From the NCBI RefSeq assembly GCF_000002075.1, contig NW_004797562.1, positions 306,120-370,119 of the forward strand: a stretch of DNA of 64,000 bases. The letters are read 5' to 3'. The translations under genes were made by a program, and so were the position numbers. Below the pieces are notes generated by a model. It made no database searches, was not told where the DNA came from, and worked only from the letters and a program-made list of their open reading frames with translations. How positions within the stretch are numbered: position 1 is the first letter of the stretch; each line of letters begins with the position of its first letter. Source of the DNA: Aplysia californica. Taxonomy: Eukaryota; Mollusca; Gastropoda; Aplysiida; Aplysiidae. Shown here piece after piece: positions 22,905 through 37,900 of the stretch.

Positions 22905-25900
22905 GTAAGCAAGTCACCCCCCCCCCCCCAATTAGCAAATTAGCCTCACTGAGAAACAGTGCATCATTCATTGTCAGGGAAGTCTCATATAGATCTAGCT
23001 GATAGCTACACATGTTAGTGCTCCACAGCTCTCCATCTCCCCTGTCGGCACATATGGCCTAACACAAACAGTTCAAACATTCATCTGGGTCGGGATTTCT
23101 TTCACATGATTGACAATGCGATTCACCAGGCCATCAGAAGAGGTAGACTCCACCATGGCAGCCACTACACAATGAAAGGATGGACTTTTGTAACAAGCGA
23201 TCACCCCAACAAACACAATAAAGAAGAGACTTAACCCAAACCCTAACCTTGCCTCTACCCCTAGCCCTATCGCATAGTGGTCGTTCGTTAAGGCGCGAAG
23301 TCCTCCCCAATGAAAGCTCCACTTACTGAGGAGGAATTTCTGTGACAGCACCAAAAGCGGCAACAGCCCTCAGTCACCGCCAGAAGTACAAGAAGGCGCT
23401 TGTGGCACTGAAAACTTCAATGAGTTGCAACCATCATAATGTCCATATAACAATAACATGCCGACAGGGAAGATCTATGGAAAGCTGTGGAGAAGTGCAA
23501 CTATACGCCGGAGAATAGCCATCTAACTGCTGTAGTCACAGTCAAGTCAGTGCTACTGGAAATTGAAGTGGTGTGCAAAATACACATATGCTGTGTAAAA
23601 AGGTCGTTTCGTTCAAATGATACACATACCGTACCTGTAGGCGTAGGCCTATTGTTTGATGAACAAGTTGCATTGCGGTGTAGTGCTAGCAGACCTGCCA
23701 CTCATCCCGATTTAGTCGGGATATCCCGATTTTTTGCCCCAAATCTCAATCCTCCCGGTTTTCCCGATTTCGAGCGCGTGTATCCCGATTTTTTGTCCCA
23801 GTCTGCTGTTGTGCCGGATCTTTCTAAAAACTTACTCTACCTTCTCCTTTATCACGAGAAGCACCCGTTGAACCTTTTGTCAGTAGGAACTCGGAGCGCT
23901 ATTTCCCGAAATGTCGATGCCGCATTTAGTAGTTGACTCGCCCCAAGTTGTGTGTGATCTTTGCCCGCACTCAGAATTCTCCGATGATAGCCTGGTAACT
24001 GTTACAATTTGGGACATACAAATAATCGATAATATTCGTAGTTCCGCTGTTACTTTCAAAACAAGCCTTGTCCGAGGTCTGGTAACTGCGCGATCACATC
24101 AGACACTAAGACGAGCGACAGTCTTTCTAACCCTTACACAACTACATGTAACTGCGCTGACAAGACAACCATACGGCCGTTGTCGTTGCTTTAGTCTGAA
24201 CGCATTATGAGGGATAAGAGATTTGTTGGTACATTTGGTGGGTCGGCCGCCGTCGTTATCCTAGAAGTAGAACGACTGTCGCTCATCCGAGTGTTTTGTG
24301 TGAACGTGCAGTTAGTCGGACTCGTTAGTAAAATTGTTTCAATCGCGCATTCGCGTCACGAGACATATCATCGCCATGTGAGTTCTGCGTGTCGGGGACC
24401 GTCCGTTGACGGGGTCAACTTAAGTTCATGCATTTTGGGACTTATTGGTAGGGGTGGGGGGGGGGGGTATAGACACTTGGACTAAGAGTGCTTGACATGA
24501 TGCTTCAGGATTTACCAAAAAAAACAAAAAAACTCGCACGTACGCTCGCACACACCCACGCACGCACGCGTGCACACACACACACACGCACAGGCACACA
24601 CACAAACAGACAAAGACACACAGAGGGCATATAGCCAAGGAATTTATGGACACCCCTGGAAAAATTTTAAGTCAGCTTTGGCAGTCACCTTGGTGATTTG
24701 CTGTTGATCCCGATTTTTTTTCACCAAATCCTGATTTTTTCTCTCTGAGATCCTGATTTTGAGGTTTCATAAAGTGGCAGGTCTGGGCTAGGCGTTCTCT
24801 ACTAGGCTAGGCCTAATGTTTATTTATGGCAACATGTGGACAAACAGACCTCCAGGCAACTTAATGTATCATTGTTCAGTAGCTTGAGTTGATTTAGAAA
24901 CCAACCATGTTTAACAACAATCTAGACAGAGTAGAATGCTTTCACTTTTTCATCTGATCTATAGGTTGAATGACCAGTGATTTCTAAGGTGTTTTGTTGG
25001 GAGGTTTCGGTTTGATTATAATTAAAATGAGAGTATGATATTATGTTACATATATTTTAAATCATCTTTCTTGCTTTAGTGGACTCCCTGTAGAGGGCAT
25101 TTGATCCTTCTCTTCTGCTCACTGCTGTTCTGTTTTGTTTTCTCTTTGTGAACTTTCTTTGCATTTTATTGTTTAGGTATATATTTTAGTCGTAGTGGAT
25201 GTCTTGAGTATGAGAAATGAATACAGGAAATGAAATGCACAGTGGGAGTTATTCTACTTGCTGAAACAACTTCTGAAAAAAAATTTATATTTTCTGTTTG
25301 ACAACAGGAGCCTCTAGTCAGGATCTTGTCTACACTGCCACAGAGTATAACGGTGACTCTGACAGCGATGAGGACGCTGAACTGAGCATTCCAAATGGTG
25401 TGCAACCAATGGGTATGGATGATCTGTTGAAATGTAACCAACCTCCGCTCCTCCTTCCCCCCTCTCCTCACACTCATACCCCCCTCCCTTCTCCTTACAC
25501 ATGCACACCAACCATACATGAATACTTGCTCTGTAAGTCCCACTTAATCATGGGTTGCGCCAGTTTACTACATGTAGTTTCTTCTGAGTAGGTTTCCGGA
25601 CTCATTGACCAGACATCATTTATTTGAAATGCCCAGCTATATCTGATATATCATACTTAGTTTGCTCTACTACTGTTCTTAATCAAATAGTTACCTTAGT
25701 CCTCAAAAGGAACAGATCTGCGGTTTGTTAGTTTTTAGTTTATTTGGCGCCCGGTGCCTACTTTCTAATCTATTCTGTCTTTAATTTTTTCCCGTTACAA
25801 GTCTCTTCACCCCACTGGGAGGCAGTGTGATGATATGGTGTCAGGCCAAGGTCACGCTTAGTCAGTGATCCGATATTTTTGTGTATCAACACCAAAATGA

Positions 25901-28900
25901 AACCACCTTTCCCCCTCCTTCCCTTCACACACCTTATGACATCATAAAACGTGTAATCAACAGTTGGTCACATAGGTGTATTTTGTGATAATGGATATTG
26001 TTTCTCTTCTTTTTTCTGCTTTCTTATCAGTTTGCTTATTTTGGATTTTGACAATGGCTGGACTACTGTTGCAGCCGACCATGTCCATCGGAAAGCTAAA
26101 CTATAAAAGAATTCTTTTACCGTACATTGTGAGTTATGAACTTATGAGTATGAGAGAGCGGACTCGAGGATCATGTGATATAAGCCTGCTGTAGCCGGAA
26201 TCCTGTTGTTAATACTAAGACTGTTATAATTGAGACCCACTGTATTATATTATATCTATTTCTGGTTTTCTATTTCAGAGACTGAAATTGAAGAGAATGC
26301 CATGTTTGGTGGTGAGGTTTTTAGATTCCGCACGCAAAAAAAGTCTGGCCAGATGGTAATGAAAGGTTTGTACTTGAATTATTCTTGTAATGTAAGTTAT
26401 TCTTTATTTAATCTATATTGAAACCACATATTCTGTTCTTCATCATGATATAAAATTATGCTGTTTTTCCACCATCAGTTTTGATAGACAGATTTGAGGA
26501 TGAATATATCTTGTTTGTTTAGTCATGCAACTGTTAAAAAATTGTTGAGAATATTATCCTTTTCTTTTTTATAAACTGTGTCTCATTTCTAGCATGTTGA
26601 AAAGCTTCGAGGTTTCTGTGATGCAATTAGTAGCATCCAAGTACAAAGAGCAAAAGTCCAGGGTTTGGATTTGGTACAGGTCTTGATCTTTCTGGAATAT
26701 TTCCTGGTGTCTTGTCAGCTGCCTCAGTGTAGGCTCCTGCATTGTGAGGACTTCTATTGTGTTTATTAGACAGGTACATTTCATTAAAAACAAAATTCTA
26801 AAAGTATGAATTGAAAATGCAGCAATATTTTCTCAACTGTGACTTGGTCTCTTCCCTTGCTACAGCTGAGGACTGTGTTTCTCCGAGAACTCCAGGGAAG
26901 AAAACACCGGGCCGGGGATCCAAGAGTGCAAAAAGTACACCCACTGATGGTGTTCTGCCGTCGAAAACACCCCCACGATCACAGAGGGTCACAGAAAAAC
27001 AACAGTCTGCTGCAGGTGAGATTGAACTTGTAAACTCTCTTGTTAAATTTGGTATAGACTTTATTAAATTTGCCAGAACAATTTTGAAGATTTATATTTA
27101 TATTGTGATAAGCATCACAGATTGCTGTGCCCCTGCCTTCTCCATAGGTGCCAATCAGAACCAAAAAACATACAGTTGAACCTGCACTAACAGTGTAACA
27201 GCCAACTGTATAAGCCAATTACCTTATGAACAGCCACTTTTTATTACCTCCTACGAGTGTGGGTTTTTTTTCATAATAATAACACTTTGTCCTCGACAGT
27301 CACAATGGGTGGCCGTCTTTGAAAGTTTCAACTGTATTAAATACATTCTTGAAAGTGAGTGGGAAAAGGGGTTTTTGGGGGTTGGGTTGGTTTGGGGTTG
27401 TTGTTTTTTTTGTATTGTAAAATACTTTCTGCTCAGCGCGAGCACTTGAGTCATTTTTGCTTTTTGAAAAGTCAGAAGTTGTGCATCTCTAATGAACTGT
27501 TTTTCCTTCACTAGTTGTCACAACCTACTTTTTATGTTGTGGCAGCCCCAGCAAAGACTTAATCATTACGCAGAAGTTTAGGGGTTTGATCTGGTGGTGT
27601 CTGAATGATGAATGAATCTTCTCATCCTTCCTGAATTATTTCCTCGAAGCCGAGTGTCGTGCTGGGAAACACAAACAGCCTTCAAAATACCATCAAACCT
27701 GATATCACAGCCAGCTGACCTAGACAATTGCCTGTACAAATGGCCACTTTCCACTTCCATGTTTTTGGGGAGGGTTATTATAATGGCACTCTCCAAGACA
27801 TCCACCCGTCTGGGACATCCAGTTTTCTCCTTGAAAATAAAAGTGGCCCTCGTGGACAATTTTAATTGTAATTTATCTATGTCCGGAAATGTATTAAACT
27901 TCAACAATAGACTCATGGCAGTTTTTTTTATAATGTGAGTGATGCTTTTTTTAATACAATCCTTCAATTTTTGTAGCATTTTATGATTTTCATATTCTTC
28001 CTTTGACGCATTTCACAGTTTTTAAAGCTTTAATTTCTATGTTCTCTTAGAGCATGTAATAAATTTGGTTTATCTTCCCAGAAGCCTCTCCTGCCAGAAC
28101 AGCAATCGGGGAAGCTGCACCTCGGGACCACAAGCGTATGGAATCGAGTACGCCATACCGACTTCGAAAACGTAACCTACAGCTGGAGCAAGCTGGTGAG
28201 TAGCTTCACTCCCTTCTCTAGCACTTTTATCTAGCCAGACTTTTTTGACAAGCACAATCTCAAAACGTCACACCAAACATGGCATCCTCTTCAATTTCAG
28301 TCTTTGAAACAGTACAGTAATCGCCTCAACACAAACCATGGCAAAGTCGTAGTATGAGGTTGGGTTTTTTTTACAGTTTAAGTTAAATGTACAGATGCAT
28401 GATCACTTCCTCTAAATACATGCTTTGATCCCCAAACACTCCGATAGTCGACACTTACAGTACCGAAGACTCATAGTGAAAAACCCTCAAGTAGGCTACC
28501 ACACCAGTTTAGAACGCTGAAACCGTGGTAGATTTTTTTTTTTTTATTAAAAAAACCTTACCAGCCCAAGAAATACACTTTTTAAATTCATAGAGGTTCA
28601 TCATCTATTCAGCTATCATATAGTATAGAGTGACTTCCTTTTGGCATTTACTTCAGTGCATTTCGTTCATTCATTGTTTAATATGTTTAGCGTGCCTGGT
28701 TGCGTTGGCGATTAAAGTCGCCAGCGGTAGTGAGCACATACTACAACCTGCTAGCGACTTAAGTTGCCGACAGTACTGTAAGTGTTAAAGCAATACAAGG
28801 AAAAATTTTTGCAACAACCTAAAACAGCATGCATCATGGTATCGAAGACGAGTCTAGTAGTCCAGACAATCAGATTTTTTGGCGAGCTTGCTCTTCACAC

Positions 28901-31900
28901 AGTATAATGAAAGTGATGGACAACATGTTCACATCCTACAGACACATGGGACTGGGTGAGGGATGTGTTTCAGTGGGGTGATTGAAATGTCTTTTGATTG
29001 GTCACTCGAAACACGTCTTTGACAGGTTTCTCACTGGATTTTTGGGGTGACTGTAATGTATAGTAAAGGCCCAGTGCAAGTTCCTTAGATGACTATTACT
29101 GTCAACAGTTTCCTTTGATCTGTTCCTCGCAGTATGGCAAGTCGATCTTTCTGCTTTTTTCCACCGCTTATTCAACATCTTTGTAGACATAACTGCAATC
29201 CGGAAATCCTATATAATCAATAGACAAAGTCATGTTTTGTACTTCGGTGAGAGCCCCCCCCCCCCCCCCCGAGAAGTAACAGTAGTCATTAAAATATCAA
29301 GGACATGAAATGGTGTCCCTTTCACCTTTGCATTGGTTCGCATCAGCGCACACTACGTGTAAATGCAAGCTTAAAAGTGCTCCTGGGCACCATGTGTTTA
29401 GGCGGAGACTACTGTACTCTACTGTTTGATTTAGTGGGGATGTGTGACATGTGTAAAGGTACTGCCAGAAGACAGATTTTGTTCAAGCTGACCAAGCAAG
29501 GCTGAAAGTTTGGTTCTATAGCTCCTCTGTATTAAATTAAGAGTCAATGGTTTGAACTATTTCTTTCACCCTGCCTCTAGAACTAACTTATCTATTGTAT
29601 CTCTCTTTTCTTTTCCTTTCTTCCCTTTTGATTCTGTTTACCTTGAAATATGTGAAGTGCTAAAGTATCTTTCTTTTCTTTTCATCCTTCTTTAATTCTA
29701 TTTACCGTGAAAGATGTGATGGGCTGAATGCAATTACAAAGGTACCAGACAATGGCTTTTATAAATTAATCGCAGTGGTGAAGCCACTAGCCTAAGAAGA
29801 ACATTGATAAAATATAAACAAGCACAGTAAATACAGAAGCAAAAATTGCTGAATTGAATTTATTATACTGTTACAAAATTAGAATTCACAGCATACAAGA
29901 AACACAAGTTAACAATTAAGATTTTGATTAAGTACTCATATTTGTTTGCATTTTACCATTTTAATGTACAAATGATTCCATGTCAATATTTTCACAAGAG
30001 AATCTACATGCATATATAAATTAGATAAGACACTTGTTGAGTCATAATATGCCACTCTGCATATCTGAAAAAAGTTTAATGTACGTCAGACCTGTGCTTC
30101 ACAATAAGAAGTTGATTAAGTTAGTTCATAGTAGAGTGATGATGACATCTTAACCCCTTGACTGAGCTGTAGACGTGTCTCAGTGCTCGGTAAACGTATC
30201 CCGTATGGTGGCTGATATCCGAGTCTTGTTTCATTGATAACTCAGCTTCTACTAGGTTTTGAAGTGATATCCCTGGAAAATTAATAATTTAATTTTAGCA
30301 GTGAGGTCATATCTACTGGGCCGGAAGAATGAATTCTAGTGTGACATGTGTTGTTTCTTCTAACACACATCGTGTGAGATTGAGTCGACATGTCCGACTC
30401 GAAGCACTTGTTCAGTCTAAGTACTTTATACTTGTTACATCATTATGGCTTATTCTACCCCTGTCTTGTCTATGAATAAAGCCACCTCTTCATTTCTCTT
30501 TCTATTGATATATTGTTTGATGAGTAGCCGGAACTTTGTTACCAATAATACTTATATAATATATTAATGCGCTGTCTTTCTCCCCCACTTCCAGCATACA
30601 GAGCAAACGCGCAGAACCAGAGCGCTTGTTCAGTCTTAGTATGGTCTTGTCAATGGATGAATTCATCTCTTCAATTCTCTTTCTATTGGTACAAGTTTTA
30701 CCATTCTGTCTCTTGAAATAATAACCGAAAAACCGTTGAATAAAGATTTGGCCTCTTCTGCAAGTGGTTAGCAGTCAAGGGATTAAGAAAAGACAACAGG
30801 TATTATAATATGGTCACTGCCCCCCCCCCCTCCCTGCCTCTCCCTTTCCCTCTCCCTCTCTCTATTTCTCTCTCTCTCTCTCTCACTGATAATAGTAGTA
30901 ACTTGGGAAGGTGGCGTTGGGGTTGTACTGAAGCGTGGTGGCTGAAGACGGGCCTGCCCTCATGTCCATAACATTTCTGGATGCATCTCTGCTATTGTCC
31001 AGTTGTGCAGTGGCCAGTGTTCGAGGAACCTCTCTCATGTCCAGTTCATTTGTGGTCAAGAAGGTTCTGACAGCTGCAATACCAGTAGTGTCTCTGAGGT
31101 CCATGAGGGTGGTGGTTGCATTGGTGTCTCTCATGTGTAGGATGTTGGCGGGCAGGGCGATGGTATCCATGTTCTGGAGGTCTGCAATATCATGTTGTTG
31201 CTGCTGCAGCTGTTGTTGTTGTTGTTGTTGTTGCTGCTGATGCAGTTGTGGCTGCAGGCTGCCTCCAGCTCTCTCGAGGTGCTGTAATATATTAATATAA
31301 TTAAGCAGCGTTCAACCTGGATTAAATAAAACAGTACAAGTCTGCCTATTTCTACTAATTTTTTATTTTTTGCTCAAGAACTTAATCAACTCCCATACAG
31401 ATAAAGGTGCGTAAACTACTGGACTTACAATGGGTTTTTGAAAAGAAAAAAAATTGAGGCTTTTCTCTTTCACATGTCCTACCTATCAGCCGCTGAGTCT
31501 TTTTGTTGACTCTTATAATGCCCCTGCCAGGGTGGCTCATAAGTTTGGTGAATCATCTATAGCCTACCATGGGTCCAAGTCAAATTCAAAGCACCCAAGC
31601 TGGGAATTGGCTTACATGTAATTAAGTGGCACAGTGCTTACCTGTAGTCAGGTAGTATGGTGGCATGGTTTTCCTATAGTTAGGTGACATGGCTTACCTG
31701 TAGTAAAACTGTAAAGTGGCATGGCATACCTGTTGTTAGGTACTTAAGTGGCACGAATTACCTGTAGTAATGTGGCATACTTTACCTATATCAACTCTTT
31801 ATCTCCGGCAAGCGGCTCGCAGTCGGAACCACTTTAATGCCAGTGAGCACATTCCTTTACGAAGACTTCGACATCAAATTACTTTTCAGCAATTGCCGAA

Positions 31901-34900
31901 AACAGGTCTCTTATACCGGAAGTTCATTCATTAGATGAAGAACTATCAAAATAGGTTTGCTAGTTTCAATTTAGTGACCCATTTAATGACGTTTATGTTA
32001 TTTTTAGATTTCGCACCAAAAAAGGGCCCAGGCATAGTGGGTTTCCCCACCTCGGAGATAAAGAGTTAAGGTAGCAGAGCTTACCTGTAGTTATGTGGCT
32101 GAGACTGTCTTTAGTTAGGAAGCCACGTGGCATTGCTTACATCATGCAGTTAGGTGGCATGGCTTACCTGTAGTAAGGTGGCACTGTCGGTTTGGATGAG
32201 GGTTGCCACCGTCTGCTTGAGGGTGGGAGTGGTCAGCAGTAAAGTGGATGAGGGTTCCCTGCGGTGATTGATGATGATTTGGTGGGATTGTGGTAGAGGT
32301 TGTGGTTGCTGCGGTAGCTGTAGTTGCTGTAACTGTGGTTCTGATGGTTGCAATGGTTGTTGTTGTTGTTGTTCTTGTTGTTGCTGCTGCTGCTGAAGTG
32401 GTAAAGGAAGAGGTGCAGCTGCTGTTGCAGGCAATGTGGCAGTGATCTCGGCTTTGCTGACTGCTGGGTCTGGGAGGGTTGTAGCCGACATCTCAGCAGC
32501 CTGGGGCAAAGCTGGTGTCTGTCTCGTCCTGGCTGGGGGACAGAGGAAGTCAGGTGCCACTTAAAAAATCAAATTGTGTCAATAGCCTTATAATACAAAT
32601 ATAGAGCAATCTGCTCACACGGAAATCTGCAGGACAGTTGAGTTTTCAATTTAGAGAGGTTGCTTGAAAATAGGGTTTCCTTCTGTTTAACATTGTTTGT
32701 GGATTAACCATATTTGTTTTTAAGTGAACTCCACTGCTCTACTGAGATATGCCTCAGAATTTGTTGAATCCGAGTTGTGGTTATGAAAAAAAAGTGTAAC
32801 TAAAAAACGCATTTCTTATTAGTAATGATAGGAACATCTGTTCTGAACGTGTCACAGCACGAGTTTAACGGACAGAACCACCAATGATGCCCCAAAATGC
32901 TTAAAATTTCAGTGCAATGAAAAGAAGCTCCTCATACCTCAACAATCAGAGAAACCATGGCAAACGACATATTCTTGTCTGGTACCCTGATAAAATTTAT
33001 TTCCTGATTACCAGTGTGTCGAAATCTTACCTCCCTTTCCTTTCACTGGGCCTTCTCTCGTGTGCACTTTCGCATGTTTTTTCAGTGTGCAGGACAATTT
33101 GAAAGTGGACCCACACACAATGCATAAGTAAGGACGTTCCCCTGAAAAGTAAATAATAGACCAGTACTTAAAATTCTGTAAAATGTCCACACTAACTTTA
33201 TGAATCATATTCCACATATTGCAATACTTGTGTTCATTTTCTTTTGAAATATGTTTTTTTCTCATGATGAAACTTATTCACCCAGTTCCAAAATATACAC
33301 AAATAACTAAGAGCAACAGTGTAGACCAAGGACGTGTTTATTACACATGTCATAGAAGTGTTACTGGCATCCGTTGTATATTGGTCATGCGTTTTGGTGT
33401 TCCATACCTGGATTTTGATTTCCATGTCAATTTTGCTATGTTGCATGCTAGACTCTATGTTAGACATATCGCTACCTGTTTTGAGCTACTAAGACCGAGC
33501 TCTACCAAAATCATTAGATTATTAGGAGTTGTTATTTGAAGAATTACATTAGAATAAGCTTGATGTTTTGTGAAATTTGAAATCTTTGGTGTCAAATTTC
33601 TCAAAACTAGGTACTGAGCAGATAAAACTTTGTAATTCTGAGGAAGCGATATGTGGAATACTAGCACACCCACCAGAGTGTGTTCGTCGATGGTTGACCA
33701 GTGTGCTGTGTCGCGAGAAGCTCCTGCCACACGTCTCACACTTGTACGGTTTCTCTAGCGTGTGCACACGTCTGTGGTGACGCAGCTCGGCCGGACATTT
33801 GAACTTCTTCTCGCAGAAGTCACACGGGTGGTCGAAGATTCCCTGATGGATTTTCATGTGGATTTTGAGGCTGTTCTTCATTTGGTACACCTGAAATGTC
33901 AAGAGAAATTCCTAAAAATCTGATGATGTGTAACTTCCTGGTACAGTGGAATCCTGTTATAACGAGAGGGAGGGGACCGGTGCGAAATGTCCGTTATAGC
34001 TGGATTCTCGTTACAAGAGATCCAGTAATAAATTGAAGGGAAATAGTAAAGTAGGCCTAATCTATGAGTTTGGCGTTCCGCTCATTCCTTTTTGTATTTC
34101 CCCTGATGATGATTTGTTCAACATGATGTCTAGGTCTTACTAGATCAAAAATCGAATCAGGTTTATTTCTCTAGGACTAGCACTAGTAATGTTGACAGCT
34201 CGGCGTTGGCGATCAGACAGAAGGGGCTCTGGCTCTAGGCTAACTCGCCCGCTGTGTTGTCCCCCACCACACCCTGTGGTGCGTTGCGTCTGCTTGCGCA
34301 CGTCACACATTCACTCCATCTATCACAGCATTGTGACCTCTACATCCCGCACCAGAGAAGTGAGAGGCACGGTATGCCTAGATACACATGTATAATAATA
34401 TAGACTGGGCTGGCCTATCACGCGATGCGTTCTGCTTGTCTGCACATGCCACACCCTCCCCACTCATTCGCTCCAACCTTCATTGTTGGTTCGCGTGAGC
34501 TCTCCCATTTTTTGTTTCGCTGGATCACCAACAATTGGCGAGGTTTTAATATGTTTAATTGGTCTGTGGGCTGTGCACAGCAGCAGCAATTATTCCGCTA
34601 TAACCGACTCGCGTGACTGTCTGATAGCGCAATAGCAGTATTTTATTTACAAAGATAAAGAAGGAGAAAAAACGGGGTTTTAGAATAGTGTCTTTATAAC
34701 AGACTTCTCGTTGTTTCAGGACTCGTTGTAAGTGGACTCCACTGTACACCCATGAGTACAGGGTGTAATTAAATTCCTGTTATGCCTGAAAGCATGAGAT
34801 AGAAATTCTTTGGGGATTGTAGTGTTGACAAGAAAGGGGATTAAAATAATGAGATCTTTGCTATATAATATTCTCTGGCAGTAAAGGCACACTGTACACA

Positions 34901-37900
34901 GCAGTTGCTGTTATAACTAATACAGTGGAACTCGGATTCAACGAGGTCGTCGGGCCTGACCTAACATCTCGTTGAATTCGAGTGTTCGATATAGCAAACG
35001 CGGGGTTTTGAGTAGATAATTACAGGCACTGAGCAAGTAATGTACAAGAGAAGTCACAAGTAGTGCCTGAAATGCCTGCATATTATGAGCTGTGTAAAAA
35101 AAAAAGACCGATTCGTTCAAACACACACGCCTGTGTCATCTCGATTGTTTACCAAAAAGTTGTGTTGCTGTGTAGAGCCTAGCATACGGCAACTTTTGAT
35201 TCCATAGACCAGGGCTCAATTCAGTCTGCAGATCTACGTCAAGACTAGCTTATTATTGTAATAATGATCAGTTGCCAAGGAGAAAAAAAGACTGACGCGT
35301 TTGTATTTGCGACGTTCAACGCCCGGACCGCTAGTGCCCCCTCCCCGACTCGCACACACAGCCACAAGAGTGCAGGCCGCCCAACCGACCCCTACACACG
35401 CCAGAGTAGACGCGTGCCAAGCCAACAACGCATGTGTTGGTTGTAGAAGAACGTATAGGTCGCATGCAATCGGCTTAGTGAATAATGGTTCACGATGCAG
35501 GTGCAATGGATATTTTCCAGGAATAGACAAAGTTCATTCTGGGAGAAAAATTTGCGAAGCCACGTCTGCGGGGGCTGTTCACCCTCTAAGCGGCCTCGTT
35601 GAATCCGAGCTCGCTGATTTAAGTGCCCGTTGAATCCGGGTTACTTTTATTGATTTTAAAGAAGAAAAAAACGGGGAATCTATCTCATATCGTTGAATCC
35701 GCATTCTCGTTGAATCTGAGCTCGTTAAATCCGAGTTCTACTGTAGACTGATGTGAAATCAAAACAATGCAGTGAATTTTGCTTGAATAAATTAATGTAG
35801 ATCTGTGTGTTAAAATGAAAGCTTGAAACAAATTCAACAATGAAGAGAAGAATACCCAACAAAATAAATGTACAGTGTCCCTAAAGAAATTCTTTATATG
35901 TAGGTGTTTTTACAACCCCATCGACACAATGGGAAAAAACTCGAGTTAAAAGCAGACTCGATGTACCTTTCCACAAACTTCACATCCATACGGCCCCAGT
36001 TGTTTGTCTGCCGATTCTGTGTGTCTGCGCTTGTGGGCAGTGAGGTCGTAGCTCCGAGTGAAAGATTTGCCGCAGGTATGACAAAGATGGGGACGTTCAG
36101 CTGTTGATACACCAAAAATTATTTGTCTTAAAGTTTCACGATCATGGACTTGCAGAGTCCTTGAAACTTGAATTAAAATACTTTGTCACGTAACATTTCT
36201 CTCTTCTTTTGTATTGCCTCTTATTGAAAATGCAGCTGAGCTTTGTGACTAGTGGTTCTCTTTCATGAAGTGCAGAAGGATAGGGAGACAGGTTGCAAGC
36301 ACGGCACATCTTACATGAGCAAATCAGTACCATAAGCTTTCTTTTACATTTTGCACTAACGAAAATAGAAAGCTCCACACCTCATCATTGTGGTAATCAG
36401 AAACATTGCATGTAATAATGCAACTGTATACAGAGTAGATTTCAAGGACTTGCTGTAGAAATATCGTGCTTGACAGTGTAAATAATAGTAATTATAACAT
36501 ATACGGCATGCTATGCTATCCCCCCAAACAGGATACTCTTCTTCTTTCATGAGGGTTTTTTTTTGTTTGTTGTTTCCCCCATGTCCTGATTTTGGTGCCC
36601 GTTTTTGTTGGTTACGTAAAAAGAAAGTAATGGTGCAGATTGTTATATGAAAGGGGAATTGTTGAGTCGGTAATGATGATGATGATAATGCTGCTGATGA
36701 TGATGATGTTGTTGTTGGCGATGGTGACGGTAATGGTAATTGTGATAGTGAGCATGAGGATGATTATTTATGTTGGCGATGATGATGTTCCAATGTAGGA
36801 AATGACATGCGTGTTAGTCTTAGTGTTAAGTTCTTTCATGAGGGTTAATTGACACATGTTCCATGGGGGTCTAGGAAATGTGGCAGTTTTCTCTTCTCTC
36901 TGCAATTGCATCAAACAGGGTGTAAAACATTTTCAATCTGCATGAGCTAGAAGAGGGGAGCAGCAGATGTTCAACTTTCCTAAACGACCAGTCTAGCAGG
37001 AGTGTTGCAAGCAACAGTACACAAAGATAAAAACAGAAATGTTAACAAACTGGTACCTACTTGGGTGTGTGCGGGTGTGGAAGTAGTAGACACTGCGAGA
37101 CTTGAAGCTGGCCCCACACAAACGACACGCATACTTGTCCTTGGTGTGGGTACGCCGGTGGATGGCAAGGTCGTGGCCTGATTGGAACTTCTTGTCGCAG
37201 AAGTCACATGGCATGTCTCGCTTACTGTCATGTGACTTTGCATGGATAGTGAGTCGGAATTTTGTTTTGTATGCCTGTGGGTATAGAAAGATTTTAGTTG
37301 CAGTTTATGATGGTTTCAATTTCGATACAAAAAAATATTTGTGACAACTGTACCATCATAGCACGTCTTTTCCTTTCTGTTTCAGCAGCCATAAAGTGAC
37401 CCTGAGCTGTTTTCAAATTTAAATCATGCCTAATCACACTGCTGCAACAAACAGCAGGATCTGGCAATATACAGAGGAGTCTGCTAAAACCAAACACGGT
37501 TAATCCTAAAAGTACTAAAACAGCAGAACAAAAAGTCCCCTGGGTTTTTTTGTTTTTTTGTTTGTGTTTTTGTTAGCAACCTCTCTAAACTGAAAACCGA
37601 GGTTAAACTAAGAAAATCTAGCTGTCCCACACTTTTCAAAACATTTTGAAATGAGTACATTTTCAACCTTCGTAAAGTCTTCTGCTAAGGGTACAAATTT
37701 GTAATGAAGCTCCTATGAATAAATGTTAATTATAGAGTGCATGTTAAAGCAAGCCTCAACTTATTTGAAGCATTAAGGCTTGAAAATAGCACTTTGCTTT
37801 GTCAAAAAAGGAATGGAACTTCAATCCAGCCAATAGAAATAATATTTAAGCATGAAGTTTAGATTTCTTTGTGAACACATGAGGTCAAGTACCTTCCCAC

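Noticed and set aside
23073-23363. 96-codon frame on the - strand in ORC2 intron 1
   Set aside because: Lies inside a candidate MITE, no recognisable motif, and low-complexity CCCTAACC text.
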